64,000 nt of DNA from Actinocorallia populi. Its GTDB lineage: Bacteria > Actinomycetota > Actinomycetes > Streptosporangiales > Streptosporangiaceae. The position numbers were made by a program, and so were the translations under genes. Location: assembly GCF_002995495.1 (NCBI RefSeq), contig NZ_PVZV01000005.1, forward strand, positions 434,001-498,000. Direction: 5' to 3'. The notes beneath the pieces were generated by a model that was given only the letters and a program-made list of their open reading frames with translations, did no database searches and was not told where the DNA came from. Shown here piece by piece: positions 18,574 to 27,958 of the stretch. The number at the start of each line of letters is the position of its first letter. Position 1 is the first letter of the stretch.

Positions 18574-19392
18574 TCATTTCTGAGCGGTCGCCGGAAACGC
18601 TGTGCGAATGGGGAGGCGAGGAGTCCGCCGACGCGGGAAATTGAACCCCGAAGAGGCGTACCAGAGGTCCATGGCGGCGATCCTCACGGTATCGGAAGCC
18701 TGTTTCATCTGCACCGCACCGGTCGGCCCGCACAGCGACAGCGCCGTCCGGAGGTCGCCTTCGGGCGGACCGATCGGCGCCGCCACCACCGTGGTGTCCG
18801 CGGCGCAGCCGCCGGCGTCGATCGCGACACCGCCGCGGTCACGGACCGCGTCGAGTGCGCGCCGCAGCCGCGTCCGCGTGTGGAGCCCGTGCGAGGCGGG
18901 AGACGGAGGGAAGAGGGGCTCCGGCCATTCGGCCTCCTCCAGCTGCGCCAGCAGCGCACGGCCCGCGGCCGTGTGCACGGCGGGCTGCCGGGAGGCGGGA
19001 AGCCAGCCCTCACCGGTCGCGGGCCAGCAGCCGATCCTCTCGAGATGCAGGATGTCCGAGGACACCAGCGTGCTCAGATGGACCGTCAGGCCGGTCGACC
19101 GGTGCAGTGCGTGCATGGCGGGCAGCGCCGCCTGGTGGAGGGCGCTCCGCTGGACCGCCCGCGCCCCGAGTTCGAACATGCCGATGCCCAGGGTGTACTG
19201 GTACCCCCGGCGTTCGAGCCAGCCGAGCTCCACGAGGTGCTGGAGTATCCGGTGGGTCGAGGACCGCGGCAGGTGGGCCTGGCGCGAGACCTGCGCCAGC
19301 GTGAGGTGGTGGTGCCTGCTGAAGACCTCGAGGAGCGAAGCCACCCTGTCGATCATCGCCATGGGCGCATCGTGGTTCTCCGCCCTGGTCAC
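18574..19392 (-). CDS. IclR-family transcriptional regulator
   Basis: The 272-residue protein has an IclR winged helix (SLLEVFSRHHHLTLAQVSRQ, then PRSSTHRILQHLVELGWLER). The GAF-like effector domain follows (LHRSTGLTVHLSTL, then HTAAGRALLAQL). IclR proteins commonly respond to small aromatic or carboxylic metabolites and control adjacent catabolic operons. It is divergent from a TetR gene and lies about 1.2 kb from the DUF1214-SDR-sulfotransferase operon. The palindrome TTCCACT-C-AGTGGAA before that operon is an IclR-like target candidate. The C-terminus (SGFNFPRRRTPRLP) is somewhat extended. Confidence 0.9.
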   Translation of the reverse strand: MTRAENHDAPMAMIDRVASLLEVFSRHHHLTLAQVSRQAHLPRSSTHRILQHLVELGWLERRGYQYTLGIGMFELGARAVQRSALHQAALPAMHALHRSTGLTVHLSTLVSSDILHLERIGCWPATGEGWLPASRQPAVHTAAGRALLAQLEEAEWPEPLFPPSPASHGLHTRTRLRRALDAVRDRGGVAIDAGGCAADTTVVAAPIGPPEGDLRTALSLCGPTGAVQMKQASDTVRIAAMDLWYASSGFNFPRRRTPRLPIRTAFPATAQK

Positions 19393-19430
19393 GTCACCTC
19401 CCAGCGCGCGTCCGGTTGCCGATCATGTAA

Positions 19431-19449
19431 CCTGTCATAAACTGACAGG
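19431..19449. promoter_or_regulatory. Inverted repeat CCTGTCA-N5-TGACAGG
   Basis: A perfect 7+7 inverted repeat with a 5-base spacer lies 39 bases upstream of the IclR start in the iclR-tetR intergenic region. It is a possible autoregulatory operator. Confidence 0.5.
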
Positions 19450-19493
19450 CAGCAGTGTAGCCAGGGGGGGAGGTCGTGTAAATGGAATGTTTC

Positions 19494-19514
19494 CAAAATC
19501 CGCATACGATTTTG
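19494..19514. promoter_or_regulatory. Inverted repeat CAAAATC-N7-GATTTTG
   Basis: A perfect 7+7 inverted repeat with a 7-base spacer ends 46 bases before the preferred TetR start. Its position fits autoregulation by the TetR protein. Whether the same motif occurs before the downstream operon was not seen. Confidence 0.5.
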
Positions 19515-19560
19515 TATCTAGATGGGCGGCCCGTCGCCGGCGCGGGCGCAGGGAGCTGAA

Positions 19561-20160
19561 GTGGCCAGACGGGATCAGCCGACCGTTACGGAACGGCTCG
19601 CTCAGGAGCGCCGCATCTCCATCGCCCGCAAGGCGATGGAGATCTTCGTGGCCGACGGCGACACCTCGGCGACGGTCGAGCGCATCGCCGAGGCGGCGGG
19701 TGTCACACCGCGCACCTTCCACCGGCACTTCGCCGCCAAGGAGGACGTGGTCCTGCCGATCTTCCGCGCCAGCTGGGAGGCGGTCATCGAGGCCCTGGCG
19801 AAGGCGCCCGAGTCGGGCGACCTGGTGGAGGCACTGGTCGCGGTGTGGACTTCGGAGTTCCCGGACGGCAGGCTCTCGGACTTCGACCGCGCCTTCCTGA
19901 AGCTGATGGTCACCACTCCGCAGTACCGCCTGCGCTGGCTGGAGGCCGACGACGACCTGTACGAGGCAGTCGCCGACCTCCTTCGGAGACGCATCTCGCT
20001 GGAGGGGGATCCGCTGCTCCAGACCTTGCCCGCCTATCTCATCGTCCACGCGACCCGCCATGTCTTCGACCGGTGGCTGACCTCCGAGACCGACGAGGAC
20101 CTTGTGGACATGCTGCGCAGGGCCTTCCGGATCACGCTCGCGGGCGTCGGCGTCCTGTGA
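19561..20160 (+). CDS. TetR-family transcriptional regulator
   Basis: GTG 19561, with GGGAG 5 bases upstream, gives 199 residues. An upstream in-frame ATG (19522) would add 13 residues and lacks a ribosome site. The N-terminal helix-turn-helix is TVERIAEAAGVTPRTFHRHF with the family follow-on AAKEDVV. The C-terminal ligand domain is all-helical and of normal length. It is divergent from iclR and lies upstream of the DUF1214-SDR-sulfotransferase operon, a natural target. A 7-base stem hairpin immediately follows its stop. The ligand is unknown. Confidence 0.9.
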   Translation: MARRDQPTVTERLAQERRISIARKAMEIFVADGDTSATVERIAEAAGVTPRTFHRHFAAKEDVVLPIFRASWEAVIEALAKAPESGDLVEALVAVWTSEFPDGRLSDFDRAFLKLMVTTPQYRLRWLEADDDLYEAVADLLRRRISLEGDPLLQTLPAYLIVHATRHVFDRWLTSETDEDLVDMLRRAFRITLAGVGVL

Positions 20161-20175
20161 TCCCGCCGGGCGGGA
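20161..20175 (+). terminator. Short GC hairpin at the tetR stop
   Basis: TCCCGCC-G-GGCGGGA starts directly after the TGA. It is a compact 7-base inverted repeat and may end tetR transcription. The rest of 20176-20326 has no gene I can support. Confidence 0.45.
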
Positions 20176-20326
20176 ATTGCATCAGGCCGCCTGGGCGCAT
20201 GGAAGTGAAAGTCATGCCGACCGGTGTCCGTGAACCGCTCGCCATGGCTTTTTGAGATTTCCGTGTTCGCCGGGCCGCCGGCCCAGAGCCCCCGTGACGC
20301 ACCGGAGTGGCTTTGCCCATAAAGGG

Positions 20327-20366
20327 TTCCACTCAGTGGAAAGAGTGAATGCCGGCCTTATAAGGC
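20327..20366 (+). promoter_or_regulatory. Promoter/operator region of the sulfonation operon
   Basis: TTCCACT-C-AGTGGAA (20327-20341) is a perfect odd-length palindrome of the form often bound by IclR-type repressors. GCCTTATAAGGC (20355-20366) follows and contains a TATAAG-like -10. The palindrome would cover the -35 zone. The leader from here to ATG 20646 is about 280 bases and holds no convincing gene, so a long 5' UTR or a second promoter is possible. Confidence 0.5.
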
Positions 20367-20645
20367 GCTCCTAGCCTCAAGGCGTGTCCTTATTCGAAAC
20401 CGTCCTCGGCGGCGCGTGTCCTCGTCTGAGCACAGCGAGGACACGCGTCGACCGAATCGGTTCGATCCCTCACGGAAACCGGGAGAGCACGTCCCTCCCT
20501 CCGGCGCAGGCGTTCACGTCCGTCGTTGATCCAACGAGGTCTCTCGCACCGGTCCGGCCGCGGGAACAGGTCGTCGGCGCAACAGAAGTCCACGGCGGTG
20601 ACGCGGTGCCCGGGTCCTCGTCATCCTCTTGGAGAGGCTGGTCTC

Positions 20646-21857
20646 ATGACCGTTTCAGAAGACAGATCCCAGGCCGGACCGCTCCTTCCGGCCTGGAACG
20701 CCTTCCTCGACGGACTGCGCGATCTCGCGCCCCTGATGCTCGACGGGGTCCCCTCGGAGGTGCGGGACGACCTCCAAACGCAGCACGAGATCGGGCGGTT
20801 GATGCTCGGAGCACTGGCCGCGCGCAGTCTCGACGCGATCGCCGCGGACGGCGACCGTCCCGTGTTCCTGCCCTCGATCAACGCGGTGCTCAACGTCTTC
20901 CAGCCGAACGCGGACACCGTCTACAAGACGGCCGCGATCACTCCGGGAGGCAGCTACCGCCTCCGCGGACGCGCCGGCTCCCTGCGCATCGCGAAGATCG
21001 GAGCGATGGCGCCCCCCTCCGCCGACGGCGCCGTCCGCGCCTCGGAGTACTACGACCTCAACACGCTGAAGACCGACGAGGACGGCGCCTTCGACCTCCT
21101 GCTGAGCCCCTCCCCGCCGCCGGGATACACCGGCGAATGGCGGCCGCTGGATCCCGAGGCCCGTACGCTCGTGCTCCGCCAGGTCGCCTACGACTGGTCG
21201 CAGGAACGCGATCCGGTCATCTCGATCGAACGCACCGACGCTCCGCCGACCCGGCCCCGGCCCGCCGCGGCCGATCTCGAGCGGCGGCTGCGAGGGCTGG
21301 CGGCCGCCACCAGCCGCACGGCGACGCTCCTCGTCGGGCACGTCGAGCAGCTGCGGCAGGAGGGCTATGTCAACAGGTTCAAGGTGTGGGACGTCACCGC
21401 CGACCACGGAGGCCTGTTCGGCCAGTTCTACTACGAATGCGCCTACGAGCTCGCGGACGACGAAGCGCTGATCATCGAGACGGACTGCCCGGAGACCTTC
21501 GGCTACGCCTCGTTGATCCTCACGAACCAGATCTTCGAGACGACCGACTGGTGCAACAACCACAGCAGCCTGAACGGCTCGCAGTGGCGGCTGGACACAG
21601 ACGGAAGACTCAGAGTGGTGGTGTCCGCGAAGGACCCCGGGGTGCCCAACTGGCTCGACACCGCCGGTCACCCGATCGGCGCCGTCCAGGGGCGCTGGGC
21701 CGACAGCAGCTCCACCCCCATGCCGTCGGTGCGCAAGGTCGCCGTGGCCGACGCGGCCGGGATGCTTCCGCCGGACACGCCGCGGGTCACCGCCCACGAG
21801 CGCGAGCGGACCATCAGGGAGCGCCGGGCCCTGTACCAGCAGCGCGTGCTCTGGTGA
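20646..21857 (+). CDS. DUF1214-domain protein
   Basis: ATG 20646, with GGAGAGG 8 bases upstream, gives 403 residues. A DUF1254/DUF1214-like arrangement is visible: INAVLNVFQPNADTVYKTAA in the first half and, in the second, NNHSSLNGSQWRLDTDG followed by VPNWLDTAGHPIGAVQGRW. Proteins of this type often sit in lipid or steroid gene clusters; their activity is unknown. No signal peptide. It is the first gene of a co-directional set (SDR, sulfotransferase, cysD, cysN/C, dehydrogenase). It may bind or process the hydrophobic substrate of that pathway, which is inference from context. Confidence 0.82.
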   Translation: MTVSEDRSQAGPLLPAWNAFLDGLRDLAPLMLDGVPSEVRDDLQTQHEIGRLMLGALAARSLDAIAADGDRPVFLPSINAVLNVFQPNADTVYKTAAITPGGSYRLRGRAGSLRIAKIGAMAPPSADGAVRASEYYDLNTLKTDEDGAFDLLLSPSPPPGYTGEWRPLDPEARTLVLRQVAYDWSQERDPVISIERTDAPPTRPRPAAADLERRLRGLAAATSRTATLLVGHVEQLRQEGYVNRFKVWDVTADHGGLFGQFYYECAYELADDEALIIETDCPETFGYASLILTNQIFETTDWCNNHSSLNGSQWRLDTDGRLRVVVSAKDPGVPNWLDTAGHPIGAVQGRWADSSSTPMPSVRKVAVADAAGMLPPDTPRVTAHERERTIRERRALYQQRVLW

Positions 21858-21948
21858 GCGGCACGGACGCGAACGACTTCTCGACCACCCCATCCAGCTC
21901 GAGCGGACATCCGTCCGGTCGTCGCAAGCCACTCGGAGGAGAATTCTC

Positions 21949-22698
21949 GTGGCGAACATCTGCTTTGACTTCGCGGGGAGCCGCGTTCTCGTCACAGGCG
22001 GTTCGAACGGCATAGGCCTGGGCATCGCGAGGGCTTTCCGCGAAGCGGGCGCCGAAGTCGTCATCACCGGTACGCGCGCGAACGCGAAGGACTACGAGCA
22101 CGACCTCGAGGGGTTCGACTACCGGCCTCTCTCGCTGACCGACGCCGCCGGGATCACCCGGCTCGCGTCCTCCCTGGACCGGCTCGACATCCTGGTGAAC
22201 AACGCGGGACAGAACCGCGCCGGCTTCCCCGGGGAATGGGATCCGGACGTCTTCGCGGAGACCGTGGAGATCAACCTGACCGGGGCCTTCAGGCTCGCCG
22301 CCGCATGCAAGCCCCTGCTCGCCGCCAGTCCGCTGGAGGGCGGCGCCAGCGTCGTCAACATGGGTTCGATGACGAGTTACTTCGGCCAGGCCGTGGTTCC
22401 CGCCTACGGCGCGGCCAAAGGCGGGATCGTCCAGCTGACCAAGGGGCTGGCCGTGGGCTGGGCCTCCGACGGAATCAGGGTCAACGCGGTGGCGGCGGGC
22501 GTCATCGAGACGAACATGACCCGGCCCATGCTCGGAGTGGAGTCGCAGGTGGAGCGCGTGCTCGCCCGCACGCCGATGGGCCGCTGCGGCGAGCCCGGGG
22601 ACGTCGCTCCGGTCGTGCTGTTCCTCGCCGGCCCGGCCGCCCGGTTCGTGACCGGCCAGACGCTGCCCGTCGACGGCGGCTACTCGATTCAGGGATGA
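21949..22698 (+). CDS. SDR-family oxidoreductase
   Basis: This 249-residue classical SDR has NAD(P)-binding TGGSNGIG near residue 17, NNAG at about 84, the catalytic Ser region NMGSMTS and Tyr/Lys in AYGAAKGG. The C-terminal VTGQTLPVDGGY is typical. It should oxidise or reduce a hydroxyl/ketone group. The start is GTG after GGAGGAGAA. Its TGA overlaps the ATG of the sulfotransferase (ATGA), so the two are translationally coupled. A plausible role is to set the hydroxyl group that the sulfotransferase then modifies. Confidence 0.92.
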   Translation: MANICFDFAGSRVLVTGGSNGIGLGIARAFREAGAEVVITGTRANAKDYEHDLEGFDYRPLSLTDAAGITRLASSLDRLDILVNNAGQNRAGFPGEWDPDVFAETVEINLTGAFRLAAACKPLLAASPLEGGASVVNMGSMTSYFGQAVVPAYGAAKGGIVQLTKGLAVGWASDGIRVNAVAAGVIETNMTRPMLGVESQVERVLARTPMGRCGEPGDVAPVVLFLAGPAARFVTGQTLPVDGGYSIQG

Positions 22699-23954
22699 CC
22701 ATGGCCGACGACATCCGCATCGACGACCTCGCCGCGCCCCGCCTGACGCCGGCGCAGCAGGAGGCGCTCGCCTACGGCGAATCGACCCCCGTCGACCTGA
22801 GCGTCGACGCCGTCCTGGAGACGGCGACGGCTCGCGCCGGACTCGACGACTTCGGCTCCGACGACTTCCGCGAACGCCTGGGCCTGTGGTTGGCCGAGAT
22901 GGAGGAGGACGAGGACCGCACCGGCCTCGGCCGGCTGTCCATGTTCGGCGAATGCGTGCGCCACGCCGTCAACCGGCTGCGCATCCACGACCTGCTCCAG
23001 CGGCATCCCGAGATCCACGACGTGCCGATCGAGCGGCCCGTCATCGTGGTCGGCCTGCCCAGGTCCGGGACCACCCACCTGGTCAACATGATCGCCGCCG
23101 ACGGGCGTTTCCGCTCGATGCCGTTGTGGGAGAGCCGGGAGCCGGTGCCGGACCCCCGCGAGAGACCCGGACCCGGCGGTGTGGACCCCCGCTGGGAGCG
23201 ATGCGACCAGTCGTGGAACGCGGCGCGGCGCACGCTGCCGCACCTGGCGGCCATGCACCCGCTGCTGCCCGATCACGTGCACGAGGAGTTGGAGCTCGAG
23301 CTGCCCGACTTCTCCAGCTACTACATCGAGTGGGTCGCCCGCTGCCCCGGCTGGCGGGACTACTACCTCACCCACGACCAGACCCCGCACTACGCGTACA
23401 TGCGGACCGTGCTGCAGATCCTGCAGTGGCGACGCCCGGGTCGGCGCTGGGTGCTGAAGTCGCCGCAGCATCTCGAGCAGCTCGGGCCGCTGCTGAAGAC
23501 GTTCCCCGACGCGACCGTCGTGGTCACCCACCGGGACCCCGTCTCGGTGGTCCAGTCGACCGCCACGATGATGACCTACAGCGCCCGGCTGCACTACCGG
23601 CACACCCGTCCCGAGTGGTACGTCGAGTACTGGACGGATCGTATCCGCCGTCTGCTCGACAGCGCGGTGCGCGACAGATCCCTGCTGCCGGCGGACCGCA
23701 CCGTCGACGTGCACTTCCACGAGTTCATGGCCGACGAAATGGGCACGGTCGAGCGGATCTACGACGCCGCCGGGCTGGAGCTCACGCCCGAAGCCCGTTC
23801 TGAGATCGTCGCGTACCACGACTCCCACCGGAGGGGGCGTGACGGCCAGGTCGTCTATGACCTCCGCCGCGACTTCGGCGTCACCCCGGACGAGGTGAGG
23901 GCGCCGTTCGGCTTCTACCTCGACCGGTTCGACGTTCGGGCGGAGGTCCGATGA
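22695..23954 (+). CDS. PAPS-dependent sulfotransferase
   Basis: The 419-residue protein has the sulfotransferase 5'-phosphosulfate loop [14 protein letters not shown] near residue 117 and the 3'-phosphate loop [12 protein letters not shown] near residue 278. A helical region with [10 protein letters not shown] lies between them. This is the bacterial Sulfotransfer_3-like family seen in lipid and natural-product clusters. It would move sulfate from PAPS to a hydroxyl group. It overlaps the SDR by 4 bases and is followed by cysD and cysN/C, which make PAPS. The acceptor is unknown. The C-terminus ends in an ATGA that opens a 23-codon frame bridging to cysD. Confidence 0.9.
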   Translation: MTMADDIRIDDLAAPRLTPAQQEALAYGESTPVDLSVDAVLETATARAGLDDFGSDDFRERLGLWLAEMEEDEDRTGLGRLSMFGECVRHAVNRLRIHDLLQRHPEIHDVPIERPVIVVGLPRSGTTHLVNMIAADGRFRSMPLWESREPVPDPRERPGPGGVDPRWERCDQSWNAARRTLPHLAAMHPLLPDHVHEELELELPDFSSYYIEWVARCPGWRDYYLTHDQTPHYAYMRTVLQILQWRRPGRRWVLKSPQHLEQLGPLLKTFPDATVVVTHRDPVSVVQSTATMMTYSARLHYRHTRPEWYVEYWTDRIRRLLDSAVRDRSLLPADRTVDVHFHEFMADEMGTVERIYDAAGLELTPEARSEIVAYHDSHRRGRDGQVVYDLRRDFGVTPDEVRAPFGFYLDRFDVRAEVR

Positions 23955-24022
23955 CGAGCCTGCTCATCCGCCGCGCGGAACCGGTGTCCGCCGTCCTCGA
24001 CCTCTCGCTGGAGCGACCGTGA
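23951..24022 (+). CDS. Possible 23-residue linking peptide between sulfotransferase and cysD
   Basis: ATG 23951 overlaps the sulfotransferase stop (ATGA). The frame runs 23 codons ([18 protein letters not shown] and so on) and ends with a TGA that overlaps the GTG start of cysD (GTGA, 24019-24022). The double overlap would let ribosomes pass from one cistron to the next without dissociating. No homology is recognised. It may be only a coupling leader. Confidence 0.4.
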   Translation: MTSLLIRRAEPVSAVLDLSLERP

Positions 24023-24921
24023 AGCCCCTTACCCACCTGCAGCGGCTCGAAGCCGAGAGCATCCACATCATGCGCGAAGCGGTCGCCGAGAGCGAGCGTC
24101 CCGTCATGCTGTACTCGATCGGCAAGGACAGCTCCGTCATGCTGCGGCTGGCGATGAAGGCGTTCTACCCGTCGAAGCCGCCGTTTCCGCTGCTGCACGT
24201 GGACACGACGTGGAAGTTCCGTGAGATGTACGCCTTCCGCGACCGGACGGCCGCAGAGCTCGGTCTCGACCTGCTCGTCCACCAGAATCCGGAGTGCCTG
24301 CGGCTCGGTATCAATCCCTTCGAGCACGGTTCGGCCACGCACACCGACATGTGGAAGACCGACGGGCTCAAGCAGGCGCTCGATCAGCACGGCTTCGATC
24401 TCGCGTTCGGCGGGGCCCGCCGGGACGAGGAGAAGTCGCGCGCCAAGGAGCGGGTGTTCTCCATCCGTTCGCCGCAGCACCGGTGGGATCCGAAGCGGCA
24501 GCGGCCCGAACTCTGGCGGACCTACAACACGCGGACGAACCCCGGAGAGACGGTGCGCGTGTTCCCGCTGTCGAACTGGACCGAACTGGACGTGTGGCAG
24601 TACATCCACCTCGAGCAGATTCCGATCGTCCCGCTGTACTTCGCCGCGCCGCGGCCGGTCGTGCAGCGGAACGGGATGCTCGTCATGGTCGACGACGACC
24701 GGATGCCGCTCGAACCGGGCGAGGTCCCGGAGAAGCGGAGCGTCCGGTTCCGCACCCTGGGCTGCTACCCCCTCACCGGAGCCGTCGAGTCCACCGCGGA
24801 CACGCTCCTCGACATCATCCGGGAGATGCTGCTGGCCACCACCTCCGAGCGGCAGGGCCGGGCGATCGACCACGACGCCGACGGGTCCATGGAGAAGAAG
24901 AAGCAGGAGGGATACTTCTGA
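24019..24921 (+). CDS. cysD: Sulfate adenylyltransferase small subunit
   Basis: The 300-residue CysD forms adenosine 5'-phosphosulfate from ATP and sulfate together with CysN. The PP-loop reads [11 protein letters not shown] near residue 34. Family blocks [31 protein letters not shown] and the C-terminal [12 protein letters not shown] are intact. The GTG start fits the family N-terminus [14 protein letters not shown]. Its stop overlaps the cysN/C start by one base (TGATG). No cysH, sulfite reductase or sulfate permease is nearby, so the role here is probably PAPS supply for the sulfotransferase rather than cysteine synthesis. Confidence 0.96.
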   Translation: MKPLTHLQRLEAESIHIMREAVAESERPVMLYSIGKDSSVMLRLAMKAFYPSKPPFPLLHVDTTWKFREMYAFRDRTAAELGLDLLVHQNPECLRLGINPFEHGSATHTDMWKTDGLKQALDQHGFDLAFGGARRDEEKSRAKERVFSIRSPQHRWDPKRQRPELWRTYNTRTNPGETVRVFPLSNWTELDVWQYIHLEQIPIVPLYFAAPRPVVQRNGMLVMVDDDRMPLEPGEVPEKRSVRFRTLGCYPLTGAVESTADTLLDIIREMLLATTSERQGRAIDHDADGSMEKKKQEGYF

Positions 24922-26825
24922 TGGCCCACACCGACAGGCGTATCGCCTCCGACATCGAGACCTACCTCGCCGCGCAGCAGGAGAAGTCGCTGCTGCGGTT
25001 CATCACCTGCGGCAGCGTCGACGACGGCAAGAGCACCCTCATCGGACGGTTCCTCTACGAGTCCAAGCTGGTCTTCGAGGACCATCTCGCCGCACTGGAG
25101 AACGATTCCAGGAAGGAGGGTACGCAGGGCGGCGACCTCGACTTCGCGCTGCTCGTCGACGGCCTGGCGGCCGAACGCGAGCAGGGGATCACGATCGACG
25201 TCGCATACCGCTACTTCTCCACCGAGAAACGCAAGTTCGTCGTCGCAGACACGCCGGGGCACGAGCAGTACACCCGCAACATGGTCACGGGCGCCTCGAC
25301 CGCGGACCTCGCGGTGATCCTGGTCGACGCCCGGAGGGGGGTGCTCACCCAGACTCGGCGCCACAGCCACCTCGTCGCGCTGCTGGGCATCCGCCACGTC
25401 GTGCTGGCGGTCAACAAGCTGGATCTCGTCGACTACTCGCACGAGGTCTTCGACCGCATCGACACGGAGTACCGGGCCTTCGCCGCCGAACTGGGCCTGT
25501 CCGACATCGTCAGCATCCCGCTCTCGGCCCTGCGGGGCGACAACATCACGCAGCCCAGCCCCAACACGCCGTGGTACTCCGGACCGACCCTCATCGAGCA
25601 CCTGGAGACCGTGGAGGTCGACGATGACCGGGCAGGGTTGCCCTTCCGGATGACGGTGCAGTGGGTGAACCGGCCCCATCTCGACTTCCGGGGCTTCTCC
25701 GGTCTCGTCGTCGGCGGTGTCGTTCGGCCGGGTGACCGGGTGCGCGTCGCGCCCTCCGGGGTCGAGAGCACCGTGGCGCGGATCGTCACCTACGACGGCG
25801 ACCTTCCGGAAGCGGTCGCCGGCCAGTCCGTCACGCTCGTCCTCACCGACGAGGTCGACGTCAGCCGCGGCGACGTCATCGCCGCGGCCGACGACCCCCC
25901 GGGGGTCGCCGACCAGTTCGAGGCGCATGTGGTGTGGATGGGCGAGGACGAGCTGCTACCGGGGCGCCGCTATCTCGCCAAGATCGGCGCGACGACCGTC
26001 GGGGTCACCGTCGACCACCCCAAGTACCAGGTGAACGTCAACACCCTGGAGCACGTCGCCGCGAAGACGCTGGGCCTGAACCAGATCGGTGTCTGCGCGG
26101 TGCACTTCGACCGCCCGACGCCGTTCGACGCCTACCTCGGCAACCGGGACCTCGGCGGCTTCGTCATCATCGACCGGCTGACCAATGCCACGGTGGGCAT
26201 CGGGCTGCTGCGCTTCGTGCTCCGGCGCGCCCAGAACGTCCATTGGCAGGCGCTCGAGGTCGACAAGGCCGCCCGCGCCGCTCTGAAGCACCAGCGGCCC
26301 GCGGTGGTGTGGTTCACCGGGCTCTCCGGCGCGGGGAAGTCGACCATCGCGAACGCGGTGGAGCGCAGGCTGCACGCGCTGGGGCACCACACCTACCTGC
26401 TCGACGGCGACAACCTCCGGCACGGCCTGAACCGCGATCTGGGCTTCACCCCGGCCGACCGCGTGGAGAACGTCCGGCGCAGCACCGAGGTCGCCGCACT
26501 CCTGGCGGATTCCGGCCTCATCACCCTGGTCTGCCTGATCTCTCCCTACCGGGCGGAACGCCGCATGGCCAGGGACCGGATCCCGGACGGCGAGTTCATA
26601 GAGGTCTTCGTGGACACTCCGCTCGAGGTCGCCGAGGCCCGGGACCCCAAGGGCCTGTACGCCAAGGCCCGCCGGGGCGAGCTGCCGAACTTCACCGGCG
26701 TCGACGCGCCCTACGAGCCTCCGGAGGAGCCCGAGATCCACATCCGTACCTCCGAGACCACCCTGGAGGAGGCAGCCGAGAAGATCGTCGCCCACCTCCT
26801 GGACCGGTGCGGCGAGAGGCCCTGA
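24921..26825 (+). CDS. cysNC: Bifunctional sulfate adenylyltransferase large subunit / APS kinase
   Basis: The 634-residue fusion has an N-terminal CysN GTPase (GSVDDGKST at about 31, DTPGHEQY at about 108, NKLD at about 169) with elongation-factor-like beta-barrels. A CysC APS kinase follows (GLSGAGKST at about 467, then [17 protein letters not shown]). CysN regulates and powers APS formation by CysD; CysC phosphorylates APS to PAPS. Both catalytic halves look intact. Directly behind cysD and the sulfotransferase, it completes a self-contained path from sulfate to PAPS to sulfonated product. Confidence 0.96.
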   Translation: MAHTDRRIASDIETYLAAQQEKSLLRFITCGSVDDGKSTLIGRFLYESKLVFEDHLAALENDSRKEGTQGGDLDFALLVDGLAAEREQGITIDVAYRYFSTEKRKFVVADTPGHEQYTRNMVTGASTADLAVILVDARRGVLTQTRRHSHLVALLGIRHVVLAVNKLDLVDYSHEVFDRIDTEYRAFAAELGLSDIVSIPLSALRGDNITQPSPNTPWYSGPTLIEHLETVEVDDDRAGLPFRMTVQWVNRPHLDFRGFSGLVVGGVVRPGDRVRVAPSGVESTVARIVTYDGDLPEAVAGQSVTLVLTDEVDVSRGDVIAAADDPPGVADQFEAHVVWMGEDELLPGRRYLAKIGATTVGVTVDHPKYQVNVNTLEHVAAKTLGLNQIGVCAVHFDRPTPFDAYLGNRDLGGFVIIDRLTNATVGIGLLRFVLRRAQNVHWQALEVDKAARAALKHQRPAVVWFTGLSGAGKSTIANAVERRLHALGHHTYLLDGDNLRHGLNRDLGFTPADRVENVRRSTEVAALLADSGLITLVCLISPYRAERRMARDRIPDGEFIEVFVDTPLEVAEARDPKGLYAKARRGELPNFTGVDAPYEPPEEPEIHIRTSETTLEEAAEKIVAHLLDRCGERP

Positions 26826-26878
26826 CCGCTGCTCGCCCCGTTCTCATCTACCGCTTGGTTCCTTGTGAAAGGACTGGA

Positions 26879-27916
26879 ATGCAGGCATATCGACTCTTTG
26901 GACAGCTCGACCTGAGACTGCAGGACGAGCCGGATCCGGATCTGAAGCCGGGCGAGGTGCGGCTCCGCATGGCCCACGTCGGCGTGTGCGGCACCGACCT
27001 GCACTACTACTTCGCCGACGACAGGGCGATGCCGGGCCGTCCCCGGCACATCGGGCACGAGCTGTCGGGGACCGTCGTCGAGGCGGCCCCGGACGTCACC
27101 TCGGTCGCCGTGGGCGACCGCGTCGCCGTATTCCCGTTGATCTCCTGCGGAGAGTGCGGTGAGTGCCGGGACGACCACCCGATGTCGTGCGAGCGGGTCG
27201 ACCGCGCCGTCTCGACGGTGGGGTGCGGCGGCCCGATCGGCGGCCTCGCCGAGCATACCGTGATCCCCGCGGACCTGGCGGTCCCGCTGCCCGAGGGCGT
27301 CAGCCTGCTGCAGGGCGCCCTGATCGAGCCCCTCTCCGTGGCGGCGACCGCCGTCCTGCGATCGGATGCGCCGCAGGACGGCGTCGCGGTCGTCACGGGC
27401 GCCGGACTCATCGGCATCGGCTGCGCGCTGGCCCTCCGCGCGACGGGGGTGTCCAAGATCGTCGTCGTCGAGCTGTCCGAGGAGCGCCGGAAGAACCTGG
27501 CCGGCATCGAGGGCCTGACCGTCGTGGACCCCGCTGTCGACGACGTCGAGGGGATCGTCCGCGGCTTGAGCGGCGGTCTCGGCGCCGACGTCGTCTTCGA
27601 GTGCGCCGGCGCGTCGGCGGCCATGGACCTGGCCTTCTCCGTCACCCGCAGCCGCGGCCGCATCGTCATCATCGGGATCCACGAACGGCCGTATCCGTTC
27701 AACGCGCTCCTCGCCCTGGCCAAGGAGCTGACCGTCCAAGGACACAGCGGCGAGTCCCGGAGCGGCTTCGAGGCGGTCATCGACTGGATGGACCGGGGAC
27801 TGCTCCCCGTCGAGCAGTGGGTGACCCGTGTCGACTTCGACAGGATCGTCGAGGACGCGCTCGAGCCGTCCCGCAGCGGACGGCTCGTCAAGGCCGTCAT
27901 CGACATCCCGCAGTAG
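26879..27916 (+). CDS. Zinc-dependent medium-chain dehydrogenase
   Basis: The 345-residue MDR enzyme has catalytic zinc ligands in GVCGTDLHYY and GHELSG. The structural-zinc loop is only partly conserved (CGECGECRDDHPMSC). The Rossmann motif reads VTGAGLIGIGCALA. It resembles sorbitol/L-idonate/threonine-type dehydrogenases and should oxidise a secondary alcohol with NAD(P). AAAGGA precedes ATG 26879. It begins 53 bases after cysN/C in the same direction and is followed by a perfect 30-base palindrome, so it is probably the last gene of the sulfonation operon. It could act on a sugar or on the sulfonated scaffold. Confidence 0.9.
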   Translation: MQAYRLFGQLDLRLQDEPDPDLKPGEVRLRMAHVGVCGTDLHYYFADDRAMPGRPRHIGHELSGTVVEAAPDVTSVAVGDRVAVFPLISCGECGECRDDHPMSCERVDRAVSTVGCGGPIGGLAEHTVIPADLAVPLPEGVSLLQGALIEPLSVAATAVLRSDAPQDGVAVVTGAGLIGIGCALALRATGVSKIVVVELSEERRKNLAGIEGLTVVDPAVDDVEGIVRGLSGGLGADVVFECAGASAAMDLAFSVTRSRGRIVIIGIHERPYPFNALLALAKELTVQGHSGESRSGFEAVIDWMDRGLLPVEQWVTRVDFDRIVEDALEPSRSGRLVKAVIDIPQ

Positions 27917-27928
27917 GCCGCCGTGCCG

Positions 27929-27958
27929 CCGGGGTGGACGGGCGCCCGTCCACCCCGG
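27929..27958 (+). terminator. Perfect 30-base palindromic terminator
   Basis: The left arm CCGGGGTGGACGGGC and right arm GCCCGTCCACCCCGG are exact reverse complements with no spacer, giving a stem of about 13 pairs with a 4-base turn. It starts 13 bases after the dehydrogenase stop and no U-tract follows. It separates the upstream operon from the flavoprotein gene. Confidence 0.75.

Noticed and set aside
20384-22015. 543-codon plus-strand frame overlapping the DUF1214 gene
   Set aside because: The translation is Arg/Pro-rich and lacks domains. The alternative frame has GGAGAGG, conserved DUF1214 blocks and normal composition.
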